Shown here piece by piece: positions 9,802 through 18,707 of a stretch of DNA of 64,000 nt. The notes under the pieces were generated by a model. The model had not been told where the DNA came from. It did no database searches and saw only the letters and a list, made by a program, of their open reading frames with translations. Origin of the DNA: Achromobacter sp. UMC71 (lineage in GTDB: Bacteria; Pseudomonadota; Gammaproteobacteria; Burkholderiales; Burkholderiaceae_B); contig NZ_LZZT01000041.1 in NCBI RefSeq assembly GCF_014170305.1, forward strand, positions 31,449-95,448. The letters are read 5' to 3'. The stretch's first letter is position 1. Each line of letters begins with the position of its first letter. The translations under genes and the position numbers were made by a program.

Positions 9802-10152
9802 ATGACCCTGAACCCCGAACTCGTCGACAGCTGGCACGCCCATGTCTATTTCAATGCCGACAGCCGCGACGCGGCCTGGGCCCTGCGCGAACAGGTCATC
9901 GCGCAATTCGGCGCGGCCGTCGACATGGGCCGTTTCCACGAACGCCCGGTGGGTCCGCACCCGCAATGGAGCTACCAGATCGCCTTCGCGCCGCCCGAGC
10001 TGCACCGGGTGCTGACCTGGCTGACACTGAACCACGGCGCGCTGGACGTGTTCCTGCACCCCAATACCGGCCAGTCGCTGCGCGACCACCGCGACTGCGC
10101 GGTGTGGATCGGCCACAGCCACGTATTGAATCTGGCTGCGCTAGGCGGCTGA
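9802..10152 (+). CDS. DOPA 4,5-dioxygenase-family protein
   Basis: This 116-residue protein shows the pattern of the small bacterial DOPA 4,5-dioxygenase family: an early SWHAHVYF motif, then FHERPVGPHPQWSYQ, then DVFLHPNTG near the C-terminus. These His residues are the likely metal ligands. Plant and fungal relatives cleave DOPA extradiolically, but most bacterial members have no proven substrate. It directly follows yciH (4-bp gap) and its end overlaps the 3' end of the convergent LysR gene by 12 bp. Confidence 0.88.
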   Translation: MTLNPELVDSWHAHVYFNADSRDAAWALREQVIAQFGAAVDMGRFHERPVGPHPQWSYQIAFAPPELHRVLTWLTLNHGALDVFLHPNTGQSLRDHRDCAVWIGHSHVLNLAALGG

Positions 10153-11052
10153 TGCTGGCGGCGCGTCGAACCGCGCCATCAGGAAATCAATGAACGCGCG
10201 CGTGCGCGCCGACAGGTTGCGCTTGCTGGGGTAGTACACGAACAAGTCCGCCGAGGGCAGCATGAAATCGGGCAGCACCACGCGCAGCCGGCCGCTTTCC
10301 AGGTACTTGGCCAGGTCCCATTCCGAGCGGATCAGGATGCCGTGGCCGTCCAGCGCCCAGTTCAGCACGATGTCGCCGTCGTTGCTGGACAGCGCGCCGT
10401 GCACCTTCACGGTTTCCGCGCGGCCATTGCGCGTAAAGCGCCAGACGCCGTAGGCGTCTTCGTTCTGCCGATGAATGATGCACTGGTGGCGGTCAAGATC
10501 CCGCAGGTCGGCGGGTTCACCATGCTGCGCCAGATAGCGCGGCGCCGCGCACAAAAACCGCCGGTTCGACAGGACGCGCCGCGCCACCAGCCGCTGGTCG
10601 GGCAAGGCCCCGAAACGGATCCCCAGATCCACCCCGCTTTCCACCAGATCGACCGGCCGGTCCGTCACGTCCAGCTGCACCTCGACCTGCGGATGACGCG
10701 CGGCGAATTCGGACACGATGGGCGCGATGGTGGTGCGGCCGAAACCCAGCGTGGCGTTGATGCGCAGCAGCCCCTTGGGCACCGAACGGCTGGACGACAC
10801 CACGTCTTCCATTTCACGCACGTCGGCCAGGATGCGCGCGGCGTAATGCAGATAGGTCTCGCCTTCCGGGGTCAGGCTGACGCTGCGGGTGGTGCGATTG
10901 ACCAGCCGCACGCCCAGCCGCGCCTCCAGTTGGGCCAGGCGCTTGGTCGCCGCCGGCGGCGTCAGGTCGAGCATGCGCGCCACCGCCGACAGGTTGCCGT
11001 GGCGAGCCAGCAGCACGAAGAATTCCAGCGAGGTCGCCAGGTCGTTATTCAC
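10141..11052 (-). CDS. LysR-family regulator divergent from D-tartrate dehydratase
   Basis: This is a LysR regulator of about 303 residues: an N-terminal HTH (residues about 8-65, with NLSAVARMLDLTPPAATKRL) and an effector-binding domain. I chose the GTG at 11052 because it gives the usual LysR lead of a few residues before the HTH. An in-frame ATG at 11103 would add 17 residues with no family resemblance. It is divergent from tarD (11218), and the spacer carries inverted repeats at 11117-11141 and 11140-11154. It is therefore the likely tartrate-responsive regulator of tarD. Confidence 0.86.
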   Translation of the reverse strand: MNNDLATSLEFFVLLARHGNLSAVARMLDLTPPAATKRLAQLEARLGVRLVNRTTRSVSLTPEGETYLHYAARILADVREMEDVVSSSRSVPKGLLRINATLGFGRTTIAPIVSEFAARHPQVEVQLDVTDRPVDLVESGVDLGIRFGALPDQRLVARRVLSNRRFLCAAPRYLAQHGEPADLRDLDRHQCIIHRQNEDAYGVWRFTRNGRAETVKVHGALSSNDGDIVLNWALDGHGILIRSEWDLAKYLESGRLRVVLPDFMLPSADLFVYYPSKRNLSARTRAFIDFLMARFDAPPASAA

Positions 11053-11110
11053 AGGAAGCCACCTACGAGAGAGCGCCGCCACGACCCAGCCGTCGTGGCC
11101 CATCCGCCCG

Positions 11111-11160
11111 GTTTATTCACTTAAAGTTAATAAATAAGTGATTCATAGCGAATCATAAGG
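11111..11160. promoter_or_regulatory. AT-rich divergent operator/promoter region of the LysR/tarD pair
   Basis: Within an otherwise GC-rich window this stretch is AT-rich. It holds TCACTTA (11117-11123) inverted to TAAGTGA (11135-11141), and GATTC (11140-11144) inverted to GAATC (11150-11154). LysR regulators bind such dyads between divergent genes. The assignment to this regulator is inferred from position. Confidence 0.5.
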
Positions 11161-11217
11161 CGACGTCGAGCGAATAATCTAGCGCTTTCCCACCTGCCGC
11201 CCGGCCCAGGAGACACC

Positions 11218-12384
11218 ATGAAAATCGTAGAAATCCGCGAAAAGACCGTCCCCATCAGCTCGCCCATCCGCAACGCCTATATCGACTTCAGCAAAATGAC
11301 GCTGAGCCTGGTGGCGGTGGTGACCGACGTGGTGCGCGACGGCAAGCGGGTGATCGGGTATGGCTTCAACTCCAACGGCCGCTACGGCCAGGGCACGCTG
11401 ATGCGCGAACGCTTCATTCCGCGCCTGCTGGAAGCCGACCCCGCCTGCCTGCTCAACGACGCCGGCGACAACCTGGACCCGCACCGCATCTGGGATGCGA
11501 TGTACACCAATGAAAAGCCCGGCGGCCACGGCGAACGCTCGGTGGCCATCGGCACCATCGACATGGCGGTGTGGGACGCGGTCGCCAAGATCGAAGGCAA
11601 GCCCCTGTTCCAATTGCTGGCCGAGCGCTACGGCAACGGCCGCCCCGACCGCCGCGTGTTCGTTTACGCGGCCGGCGGCTATTACTACCCGGGTCAGGAC
11701 CACAACAAGCTCAAGGACGAAATGCGCAGCTACGTCGACCGCGGCTACACGGTGGTGAAAAAGAAGATCGGCGGCGCATCGCTAGACGAAGACCTGCGGC
11801 GCATCGACTCGATCCTGGGCGTGCTGGGCGATGGCCGCAAACTGGCGGTCGACGCCAACGGCCGCTTCGACCTGGACACCGCCATCCGCTATGCCAAGGC
11901 GCTGTCGCAGTACGACCTTTTCTGGTACGAAGAAGCCGGCGATCCGCTGGACTACGAGCTGCAAGCCACGCTGCGCAATTACTACGACAAGCCGATGGCC
12001 ACCGGCGAGAACCTGTTTTCCATGCAGGATGCGCGCAACCTGATCCGCCACGGCGGCATGCGCCCGGACCGCGACTGGCTGCAATTCGACTGCGCCCTGA
12101 GCTACGGGCTGGTGGAATACCTGCGCACACTGGACATGTTGCATCAGCACGGCTGGTCGGCCAGCCGTTGCATTCCGCACGGCGGCCACCAGATGTCGCT
12201 GAACATCGCCGCCGGCCTGGGGCTGGGCGGCAATGAATCCTATCCCGACCTGTTCCAGCCCTATGGCGGCTTTCCCGATGGCGTGCGGGTCGACAACGGC
12301 TATGTCACGCTGCCGGACTTGCCGGGCATCGGGTTTGAGGGCAAGTCGGATCTGATCGCCGAAATGCGCAGGCTGGCGCAATGA
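11218..12384 (+). CDS. tarD: D(-)-tartrate dehydratase, enolase superfamily
   Basis: This 388-residue protein is predicted to dehydrate D-tartrate to oxaloacetate. It resembles the characterised Bradyrhizobium TarD over the full length, including SSPIRNAYIDF, GYGFNSNGRYGQG and IPHGGHQMSLNIAAG. The expected active-site residues are present: Lys183 in the KxK motif, metal ligands Asp212, Glu238/239 and Glu264, and His321. Numbering is one below the Bradyrhizobium protein. The ATG at 11218 follows CAGGAGA. The neighbouring LysR gene is divergent. No tartrate transporter is adjacent. Confidence 0.92.
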   Translation: MKIVEIREKTVPISSPIRNAYIDFSKMTLSLVAVVTDVVRDGKRVIGYGFNSNGRYGQGTLMRERFIPRLLEADPACLLNDAGDNLDPHRIWDAMYTNEKPGGHGERSVAIGTIDMAVWDAVAKIEGKPLFQLLAERYGNGRPDRRVFVYAAGGYYYPGQDHNKLKDEMRSYVDRGYTVVKKKIGGASLDEDLRRIDSILGVLGDGRKLAVDANGRFDLDTAIRYAKALSQYDLFWYEEAGDPLDYELQATLRNYYDKPMATGENLFSMQDARNLIRHGGMRPDRDWLQFDCALSYGLVEYLRTLDMLHQHGWSASRCIPHGGHQMSLNIAAGLGLGGNESYPDLFQPYGGFPDGVRVDNGYVTLPDLPGIGFEGKSDLIAEMRRLAQ

Positions 12385-12397
12385 TGCCGGGCGGCGG

Positions 12398-13231
12398 CTA
12401 TTCCAGGACCGTGGCTTCTTGCAGATATCGTCCGGGCGTCATCCCATAGGCGCGCTTGAACATGGCGATGAAATTGCCGGGCGTGGCGTAACCCAGTGCA
12501 TCGGCCACCTGGGCCACGGGCTGGCCGACGCTCAGGCGTTCCAGCGCGTGGATCAGGCGCAATTGCTGACGCCATTGCGCAAAGCCCAGGCCGGTTTCCT
12601 CGGCGAACAAGCGCTGCGCGGTGCGCGGCGCTAGGCCGGCCTGCGCCGCCAGTAATTCCAGCGGCCGGTTGTCGGCCGGGTCGTCGGCCAGGGCCCGCGT
12701 CAATCTCGCCAGGCGCCGGTCGCGCGGCCACGGCAGGTGCAGGGGTTCCTGCGGGGCGGCTTCGATCTCGTCCAGCAACACTGCCGCGAAACGCGACTGC
12801 GCCGCGTCCAGCGATAGCTTTTTCGGCCAGTCGCCCGCGCGCCGCACCATGCCGCGCAGCAGGCTGCCGACCCCCAGCACGCAAGGCGCCACCGGCATGC
12901 CCGCGGCGGCATCGGGATGCACCAACGCCACCCAGCCGCTGGCGGCGCCCGCCACGCTGACCTGATGACGCTGCCCGGGCGGAATCCAGCCCGCCCGCTG
13001 CGGTGGCAGCAACCACGACCCCGCGTCGGTATGCACGCGCATCGAGCCGCTATCCACGCCGAACAACTGGCCGCGCGCATGCGCATGCCAATCGTAGTCG
13101 CGCGAGCCCAGGCGAAACTCGTTGCCCGGCGCGTCCGCGCCATGGAAGACGTACAACGCGGGGCCGTCCAGCAGTTCGCTGTAGTCGGGGCCGGCGGACT
13201 GGGAAAGCACAGAGGTTGACGACGCTGACAC
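12398..13231 (-). CDS. AraC-family transcriptional regulator
   Basis: This regulator of about 277 residues has an N-terminal cupin-like sensing domain (WHAHARGQLFGVDSG, WIPPGQRHQ) and a C-terminal pair of AraC HTH motifs (ALGYATPGNFIAMFKRAYGMTPGRYLQ). The frame is open to a TTG at 13246, but the GTG at 13231 sits six bases after a GGAAAGG Shine-Dalgarno and is preferred. It is convergent with tarD (14-bp gap), so it is not obviously tied to tartrate metabolism. The cupin HxH pattern resembles regulators of efflux or aromatic metabolism genes; the target is unknown. Confidence 0.85.
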   Translation of the reverse strand: MSASSTSVLSQSAGPDYSELLDGPALYVFHGADAPGNEFRLGSRDYDWHAHARGQLFGVDSGSMRVHTDAGSWLLPPQRAGWIPPGQRHQVSVAGAASGWVALVHPDAAAGMPVAPCVLGVGSLLRGMVRRAGDWPKKLSLDAAQSRFAAVLLDEIEAAPQEPLHLPWPRDRRLARLTRALADDPADNRPLELLAAQAGLAPRTAQRLFAEETGLGFAQWRQQLRLIHALERLSVGQPVAQVADALGYATPGNFIAMFKRAYGMTPGRYLQEATVLE

Positions 13232-13405
13232 GCCACGCCTTTCCAAAGATTTAGAAAGTTCTTAGATACACCTGCGCGGGCGGCGAGGTCAACTCGAATC
13301 AGGCACGTCTTTTTCGCGCCTGAGCAAGAAGGGTAGCCTGCGTTCGCACCGCGCGCCCCCCATACCTATCTTCCGACACAGAGAGACCACAGCCAAGGAA
13401 GGAAT

Positions 13406-14323
13406 ATGCCTACGACCCCACACCAAACACGACTCGACGACATGCTCAGGCAAGTTGCAGTATGGGCGCAGGACAATTGGCCCCCTAATGGACTGCTGGA
13501 GCAATACCTGTCCGGCGCCGGCAGCATCGGGCAGGCGATTATCGAGCTATCCACCATGGGTATGCGCAAATGCGGCCAAGGCCTGCTCGATGCCAGGCAT
13601 GAGCAGCCTGCCAAGGCCATTCTGAACCTCGCCTCCGGCTTTGCACGCCGAGCGGTCTCCGGCACCCTCTGCATCGAGTGCCTCAAGGGGACCCAACGCA
13701 TGTCCACCGCTGACCTGGACGCCTTCACCAACCTGGCGCTGGGTTGTCTCGCGCTGGGGCAGTCCGGCCTCGCCGTGCGGGTGCATCAGTCGGTCATGGC
13801 TGGCCTGCGCGGCGGATACGGCGTGCGCGACGGCCACAACCCTCACAATCGAACAACGCTACGGTATTCGGCCTTCGGGCTGGGCTTGATCGGCGACTGG
13901 CTCGGCCAACCGCTGGATCTGGAGCAACATGCGCTGCCTGCCGATCCGACATGGCAACCGCTGGTTTCGCTGTGGCGCGAGCCGGACCTGGACAGGCTGC
14001 TGCCTGCCCTGTTGATGGCTTGCGACGCCCACATCGCCCGCATCGGGCATACCGAACGCGAAGCGGAATCGAAAGACTTCGAGTTCTGCACACCGCTACT
14101 GGCCGTCCACCCCACGGAAATCCTCGCCATCCTGCGCCTGCGCGATCAGCTCGACCTGCCCAATCCCGAGCGAATTTCCCATCCCTTGATGCAGACGCCC
14201 TACGCGCGGATCACCTGCCGGGCGGCCGACCTTGTCCACGCCAACAAGCCCGACGCATTGCTGGACCGCTTCCTGGAAGTCGTGCGCCAGCGTGATCCCG
14301 ACGCCGTGCCGGCAGGCTTGTAA
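13406..14323 (+). CDS. Uncharacterised 305-residue cytoplasmic protein
   Basis: I do not recognise this gene. It is a soluble, helical-looking protein without signal peptide or membrane segment. An AAGGAAGG Shine-Dalgarno (13395-13402) supports the ATG at 13406. The last third contains PTEILAILRLRDQLDLP followed by HPLM, a pattern that reminds me of immunity proteins of polymorphic toxins, but no toxin, Rhs or VgrG gene is adjacent. It has somewhat lower GC and different codon use from its neighbours by eye, which could mean acquisition by transfer. It stands alone between a divergent AraC regulator and the monooxygenase gene 121 bp downstream. Confidence 0.7.
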   Translation: MPTTPHQTRLDDMLRQVAVWAQDNWPPNGLLEQYLSGAGSIGQAIIELSTMGMRKCGQGLLDARHEQPAKAILNLASGFARRAVSGTLCIECLKGTQRMSTADLDAFTNLALGCLALGQSGLAVRVHQSVMAGLRGGYGVRDGHNPHNRTTLRYSAFGLGLIGDWLGQPLDLEQHALPADPTWQPLVSLWREPDLDRLLPALLMACDAHIARIGHTEREAESKDFEFCTPLLAVHPTEILAILRLRDQLDLPNPERISHPLMQTPYARITCRAADLVHANKPDALLDRFLEVVRQRDPDAVPAGL

Positions 14324-14444
14324 CCCCGACGGACCCAGACTGGCGCAATGGCATGATTTGTCGGCGCGTCGCCATTACCGCAAAGGCGCCATCAGGCGCC
14401 AAGCTTCAAGGGTGCCGGCGCCGCCGGCTTGCCTTGAGGACATC

Positions 14445-15728
14445 ATGCAGAATCTCCACGTTTCCATCATCGGCGCCGGCCTGGGCGGCCTGTGCCTGGC
14501 GCAGGGCCTGGCGCGCGCCGGCATCGACTTCGATGTGTACGAGCGCGATGCGCGCACCGACAGCCGGGTGCAGGGCTACCGCCTGCGCATCGACGCGACC
14601 GGCCAGGCGGCGCTGGCGCACTGCCTGCCGCCCGAACTGAACGCCCTGTTCCAGCAAAGCTGCTCGATCCACGACAGCCCCGGCGCCATGCTGGACGCCC
14701 GCTTGCAGCCCCTGGCGCAACGGGCTGCCGGCACCTGGCGGCTGGACGACAACGCCAATTCCGCGCCCGACCGCTCGGCGCACCGGCAGACGCTGCGCGA
14801 GATCCTGTTGTCGGGGCTGGGATCGCGCGTGCATTTCGACAGCCGGGTGATCAGCCTGGATGCGGCGGGTCTACGCCTGGAGGGTGCGCCTGCGCGGCCC
14901 GACACGCTGGTGGTCGCGGCCGATGGCGTACATTCCGCGCTGCGGCGCCAACACCTCCCACAGGCGGCCCCCTTGGATACGGGCACCGTCACGATTTTTG
15001 GTATGGCGCCCGCGGGCATCCTCGGCGAAACCGTTGAGGCCACGGATTCACTGCGCGAACGCGGCCGGGGCCTGAGCGACGCGGTCCAGCCTGAGCAGCC
15101 CCGGGGTGACCTCCCCCCAGTCTTTCAGGCCGGCGCGGGCGTCGTCTTCGGCCCCGGCTACGCACTGGTACTGGATGCCATGCGGCTGCCGGCGCTGGCG
15201 CAACTGGCCGAACGCCTGGCACCCGGCGCGCGATTGAGCGATGTGCCCAGCTACCAGTATTGGGCGCTGATCGGTGAGCGCGCCGCCGTGTTGGGTGAGC
15301 TGGCGGCAGAGGCAGGCTGCGCCGACCCGGCGCACGCCACGGCCGACGCAGACATCGGCCTTCGCTGGCAACGCTTCGCCGCACGTCTCCTGGCCACGGT
15401 GCATCCCGCGCTGGCCGCAATGGTGGCTGCCAGCGATCCGGCGGGCATCGCCTTGAAGACTGTCTACCGCGCGCCCACCCTGCCTCGCTGGGCGCTGCCT
15501 GGCCTGACCTTCCTGGGCGACGCCGTGCACGCGATGAGCCCCGCGGGCGGACTGGGCGCGAACACGGCGCTGGCCGACGCCCAATCGCTGGCCAGCTTGC
15601 TGGCGCAGACGAGACAAGGCCTGCCGCTGGGGCAGGCTTTGCAACGCTATGAGGAAGATTTGCGACAACGTGGAGATGCCGCCGTACAACAATCCACGCT
15701 GGCCGCCGCGCGCATCATGGGTCGCTGA
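14445..15728 (+). CDS. FAD-dependent monooxygenase
   Basis: This 427-residue flavoprotein belongs to the aromatic-hydroxylase/TetX-like monooxygenase group. The N-terminal FAD motif is IIGAGLGGLCLAQGLARAG; the second FAD motif is FLGDAVHAMSPAGGLGANTALADA near residue 365. The ATG at 14445 follows GAGGA; the frame continues upstream to 14232 but lacks a ribosome site there. The central stretch (about residues 195-225, GETVEATDSLRERGRGLSDAVQPEQ) is unusually polar for the substrate domain. The substrate is unknown. The gene stands alone. Confidence 0.85.
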   Translation: MQNLHVSIIGAGLGGLCLAQGLARAGIDFDVYERDARTDSRVQGYRLRIDATGQAALAHCLPPELNALFQQSCSIHDSPGAMLDARLQPLAQRAAGTWRLDDNANSAPDRSAHRQTLREILLSGLGSRVHFDSRVISLDAAGLRLEGAPARPDTLVVAADGVHSALRRQHLPQAAPLDTGTVTIFGMAPAGILGETVEATDSLRERGRGLSDAVQPEQPRGDLPPVFQAGAGVVFGPGYALVLDAMRLPALAQLAERLAPGARLSDVPSYQYWALIGERAAVLGELAAEAGCADPAHATADADIGLRWQRFAARLLATVHPALAAMVAASDPAGIALKTVYRAPTLPRWALPGLTFLGDAVHAMSPAGGLGANTALADAQSLASLLAQTRQGLPLGQALQRYEEDLRQRGDAAVQQSTLAAARIMGR

Positions 15729-15808
15729 CGCCGTGGGTCGGATGAACGATAATCAGCGGCTTGAAGTTGCCGTTCGACACCCGGCCCACCTCCCATCCCA
15801 CTGCCAAC

Positions 15809-16219
15809 ATGCCCACGCGTTCGACACTTTGCCGTAGCCTATTTGCCACGCTCGTCCTGAGCGTGTCGCCCATGGCGCAGGCACAAGACTGCAAGGCGGA
15901 CGACTACTCGCCGATCTGTACCGACATGCGGGCACAGGCCGCCTACGAGCAGGCGGATGGCGACCTCAACACGGTCTATCAGCAGGTGCTGAAAAGGCTG
16001 TCACAGCCTCGCAATGAATATATTGACTACCCTGCGCTCAAGACAAAGTTCACCGCAGCCCAGCGACAATGGGTGCGCTTTCGCGATAGCGAGTGCGATG
16101 CCTGGTATGGAGTCAATCAAGCCGGCACCGGGCGCAATGCAGACCAGATGACGTGCCTGCTCAAGAGAACGCAACAGCGAACCCAGCAGTTACAGGAGTG
16201 GCAGGCCTATTTGCCCTAG
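15809..16219 (+). CDS. LprI-like (DUF1311) secreted protein
   Basis: This 136-residue protein begins with a signal peptide (cleavage after about AQA, residue 25) and has four cysteines in the mature part (DCKADDYSPIC, SEC, TC), as in DUF1311/LprI proteins, some of which inhibit lysozyme. The repeated pattern of Ala/Gln-rich helix with QRQWVRFRDSECDAW is typical. The ATG at 15809 is used because it begins the signal peptide; the frame extends to 15761. It is predicted to be periplasmic. Confidence 0.82.
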   Translation: MPTRSTLCRSLFATLVLSVSPMAQAQDCKADDYSPICTDMRAQAAYEQADGDLNTVYQQVLKRLSQPRNEYIDYPALKTKFTAAQRQWVRFRDSECDAWYGVNQAGTGRNADQMTCLLKRTQQRTQQLQEWQAYLP

Positions 16220-16242
16220 CGCGTGCAAGGCGCGCGCCAGGG
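16214..16242 (+). terminator. GC-rich stem-loop after the LprI-like gene
   Basis: A near-perfect 12-bp stem (16214-16225 with 16231-16242, loop of 5) overlaps the stop codon of the LprI-like gene and lies between it and the convergent tctA. There is no T tract, so it may be an mRNA-end or stability structure rather than an intrinsic terminator. Confidence 0.35.
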
Positions 16243-16296
16243 CAACCCTTCAGGCCCTATCCACCCGGCAAGCCGAGTCGACCGGGCCACGCGGCA

Positions 16297-17808
16297 TCAA
16301 TGGTCGGCGGCCTGCGGTTCCAGCACCGGCGCTTTACGCGCCTTGCGCAGGAACAACACCAGCTGCCACACCACCGCGGCGCCGATCAGCGCCAGCAGCG
16401 TGCCGCTGATCGGCCGCGAGAAGAACGTGCCGAACTCGCCGCGGCTGAGCAGCATGGCGCGGCGGAAGTTCTCTTCCAGCATCGGGCCCAGAATGAAGCC
16501 CAGCATCAGCGGCGCCGCTTCCATGCCCAAGCGCAGGAACAGGTAGCCGATCAAGCCGAAAATCGCCGTGATGTAGATGTCGTCCAGGTTGTTGTTGATG
16601 CTGAACGTGCCGATGCAGCAGAAGAACAGGATCGCCGGGAACAGCACCGTGTACGGAATCTTGAACACCGACAACCAGTAGCGCACCAGCGGCACGTTCA
16701 GGATCAAGAGGAAGCAGTTGCCCACCCACATGCTGGCCACCAGGCCCCAGAACAGGTCCGGGTGGGTGGCGATCATGTTGGGGCCGGGCTGGATACCCTT
16801 GACGATGAAGGCGGCCAGCATCAGCGCCATGACGGCGTTCTCGGGGATGCCGATGGCCATCAGGGGAATGAAGCTGGTGCGCGCGGCCGCTTCGTCGGCG
16901 GCAGCTTGACCCGCCACGCCTTCGATGGCGCCGCTACCGATTTCGTCGCGGTACTTGCTGAAGCGCTTGTCGGCCGCATAGGCAGCGAACTGCGCAATCG
17001 TCGGGCCGCCGCCGGGCAGGATGCCCAGCACCGAACCCACCACGCTGCCGCGCAGCGCGCTGGGGATGATGCGCTTGAACTCGGGCCACGTCGGAATCAG
17101 CTTGATCTTGCCATTGAACGGCGTCAGCGTATTGCGGTTGTCCAGGTTCTTGACGATTTCGGCGATACCGAAGCAGCCCAGCGCGATGCTGATCAGCCCC
17201 ACGCCATCCTGCAGGAACGCCAGATCCATCGTGTAACGCGCCACGCCGCTGTTCACGTCCGTGCCGATCACGCCCAGCAGGATGCCGATCATGGCCATGG
17301 CCAGGCCGTTGAGCAAGCTGCCGCTGCTGACGAAGCTGACGCAGAAAAAGCCCAGCAGCATCAGCGCGCAGTAGTCGGCCGGGCCGAACAGCAAGCCCAC
17401 CTCGCCCAGCGCGGGCGCCATGGTCGACAGCACCACGATGGCCACGGTGCCGCCGATGAAGCTGGACACCCCTGCCGTGAACAAGGCCAGTCCGGTCTTG
17501 CCTTTCAGGTTCATCTGGTACCCGTCGATACACGCCACGATACTGCTCGCGTGCGGGATCTTCATGGTGATGGCGCTGACGCTGTCGCCGTATTGCGCGC
17601 CGTAGTAGATGCCGGCCAGCATGATGAGCGCGCCGCCGGTCGGAATGGAATAGGTCAGGGGTAGCAGCAGGCTGATGGTGGACAGCGGGCCCAGGCCCGG
17701 CAGCAGACCCACCAGCGTGCCGACCACGCAGCCGATTGCGCAGTACATCAGGTTCTGCAGCGTCAGCGCGTGCTCGAAGCCGAACGCGAGGTTGTTCAGG
17801 ATTTCCAT
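16297..17808 (-). CDS. tctA: Tripartite tricarboxylate transporter large permease, TctA family
   Basis: This 503-residue integral membrane protein has the repeated TctA signature (GLLPGLGPLSTISLLLP near residue 37, and GILPGGGPTIAQFAAY near residue 260) and about 12 hydrophobic segments. It forms the large membrane subunit of a TTT transporter that imports organic acids using a Bug-type binding protein. It follows tctB with a 12-bp gap, so the two form an operon. No tctC lies next to it; the nearest Bug protein is at 25952-26959. Confidence 0.93.
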   Translation of the reverse strand: MEILNNLAFGFEHALTLQNLMYCAIGCVVGTLVGLLPGLGPLSTISLLLPLTYSIPTGGALIMLAGIYYGAQYGDSVSAITMKIPHASSIVACIDGYQMNLKGKTGLALFTAGVSSFIGGTVAIVVLSTMAPALGEVGLLFGPADYCALMLLGFFCVSFVSSGSLLNGLAMAMIGILLGVIGTDVNSGVARYTMDLAFLQDGVGLISIALGCFGIAEIVKNLDNRNTLTPFNGKIKLIPTWPEFKRIIPSALRGSVVGSVLGILPGGGPTIAQFAAYAADKRFSKYRDEIGSGAIEGVAGQAAADEAAARTSFIPLMAIGIPENAVMALMLAAFIVKGIQPGPNMIATHPDLFWGLVASMWVGNCFLLILNVPLVRYWLSVFKIPYTVLFPAILFFCCIGTFSINNNLDDIYITAIFGLIGYLFLRLGMEAAPLMLGFILGPMLEENFRRAMLLSRGEFGTFFSRPISGTLLALIGAAVVWQLVLFLRKARKAPVLEPQAADH

Positions 17809-17820
17809 GGCATAGGCTCT

Positions 17821-18249
17821 TCAGAACAGGGGCAGGTTAAGGCCGAGCAGATTCCGAAAGGCGAACGCGACGGCGATCAGGCCCAGGGAAATCTTGATGT
17901 TGCGCGCCACCGAGTACGAGGTACCGGCCAGCGTCGAGCAAAACACCAGGAACACGATGCCCACGATCATGTTGATCAGGGCGGACACCACCGCGAAGCC
18001 GCACAGGCTGAGCATGATGATCGCGATGTTCTTGAAGCTGTAGCTCAGCGGCACCGGCGGCACGAAGCGCGAACGCAGCACGGTGATCAGACCGATCAAG
18101 CCCAGAAGCGAACTGATCATCAGCGGAAATAGCCCCGGTCCGGACCGGCTGAAGGTCCCCAGCTGGTACTTCATGGCCGCCAACCCGAACAGCAGGGCGA
18201 AGGCGATCATGAAGAGCCCCGCAACGAAGTTTCTATTGCTTAGATACAT
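17821..18249 (-). CDS. tctB: Tripartite tricarboxylate transporter small permease, TctB family
   Basis: This 142-residue protein has four hydrophobic segments, the size and topology of TctB. The start (ATG at 18249) follows a strong GGGAGGG Shine-Dalgarno with 8-base spacing; the open frame runs further upstream to 18459 without a ribosome site. It is the first gene of the tctBA operon, with a long AT-rich leader to its left in transcription. The substrate cannot be deduced. Confidence 0.88.
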   Translation of the reverse strand: MYLSNRNFVAGLFMIAFALLFGLAAMKYQLGTFSRSGPGLFPLMISSLLGLIGLITVLRSRFVPPVPLSYSFKNIAIIMLSLCGFAVVSALINMIVGIVFLVFCSTLAGTSYSVARNIKISLGLIAVAFAFRNLLGLNLPLF

Positions 18250-18707
18250 AAGACTCGCCCTCCCAGGCGATGCGTTTTTGCTTGTTTTTTTCCGCCCGGT
18301 TCTCCAACCGGTCAGCTTTGCTCGCCTGTCTTTCCGCTGAAAATTTCGGTGCTGCGGGCGAGTTCGGCAGATAGTAGAGATCGACACTTCCAATCTGCTT
18401 TCGCTTTTTGCGCCGGAACGCGTCAAACACTTATCGCTTTCCCGTAGGCCGCGTGACATGAAGCTGACGGCTTCCTGAAGCCGTGTAAAAATTCAGGTAG
18501 CCGTCAGGCACGACCCCATTTCGGCGATGCGCAACAAGGCGATCGCCAGCCTGCCCGGCAACGCGGGCATCAAGATCGGAGAAGGGCAATACGCGGCGGC
18601 GGGCGGGGTTGCGAGTGCCGTCGCGTCAGGCTCGAGCATCGCGCTCGAGCGGCGGGCGGCAACAGGCCGTTGCCACCCGCCAAAGCGGCTATGGTTCAGC
18701 CGCCCTT
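18250..18707. other. Long intergenic region between tctB and the CHRD gene
   Basis: This 458-bp spacer has no convincing gene. The part next to tctB (18250-18440) is AT-richer and probably holds its promoter, with a 6-bp inverted repeat at 18296-18311. At 18464-18507 lies a long inverted repeat (separate entry). At about 18632-18650 there is CTCGAGC inverted to GCTCGAG. The ORF at 18527-18790 has no protein-like composition. Confidence 0.6.
18464..18507. repeat. 16-bp inverted repeat with 12-base loop
   Basis: The left arm 18464-18479 and right arm 18492-18507 match at 15 of 16 positions as inverted copies. A shorter alternative hairpin (18467-18474 with 18477-18484) uses the left arm. There is no T tract after it. 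It could be an extragenic repetitive element, a small-RNA structure or a regulator site. Confidence 0.6.

Noticed and set aside
16093..17664. 523-residue plus-strand frame opposite tctA
   Set aside because: The translation is full of His/Gln/Arg runs. The minus strand encodes TctA with its family motifs.
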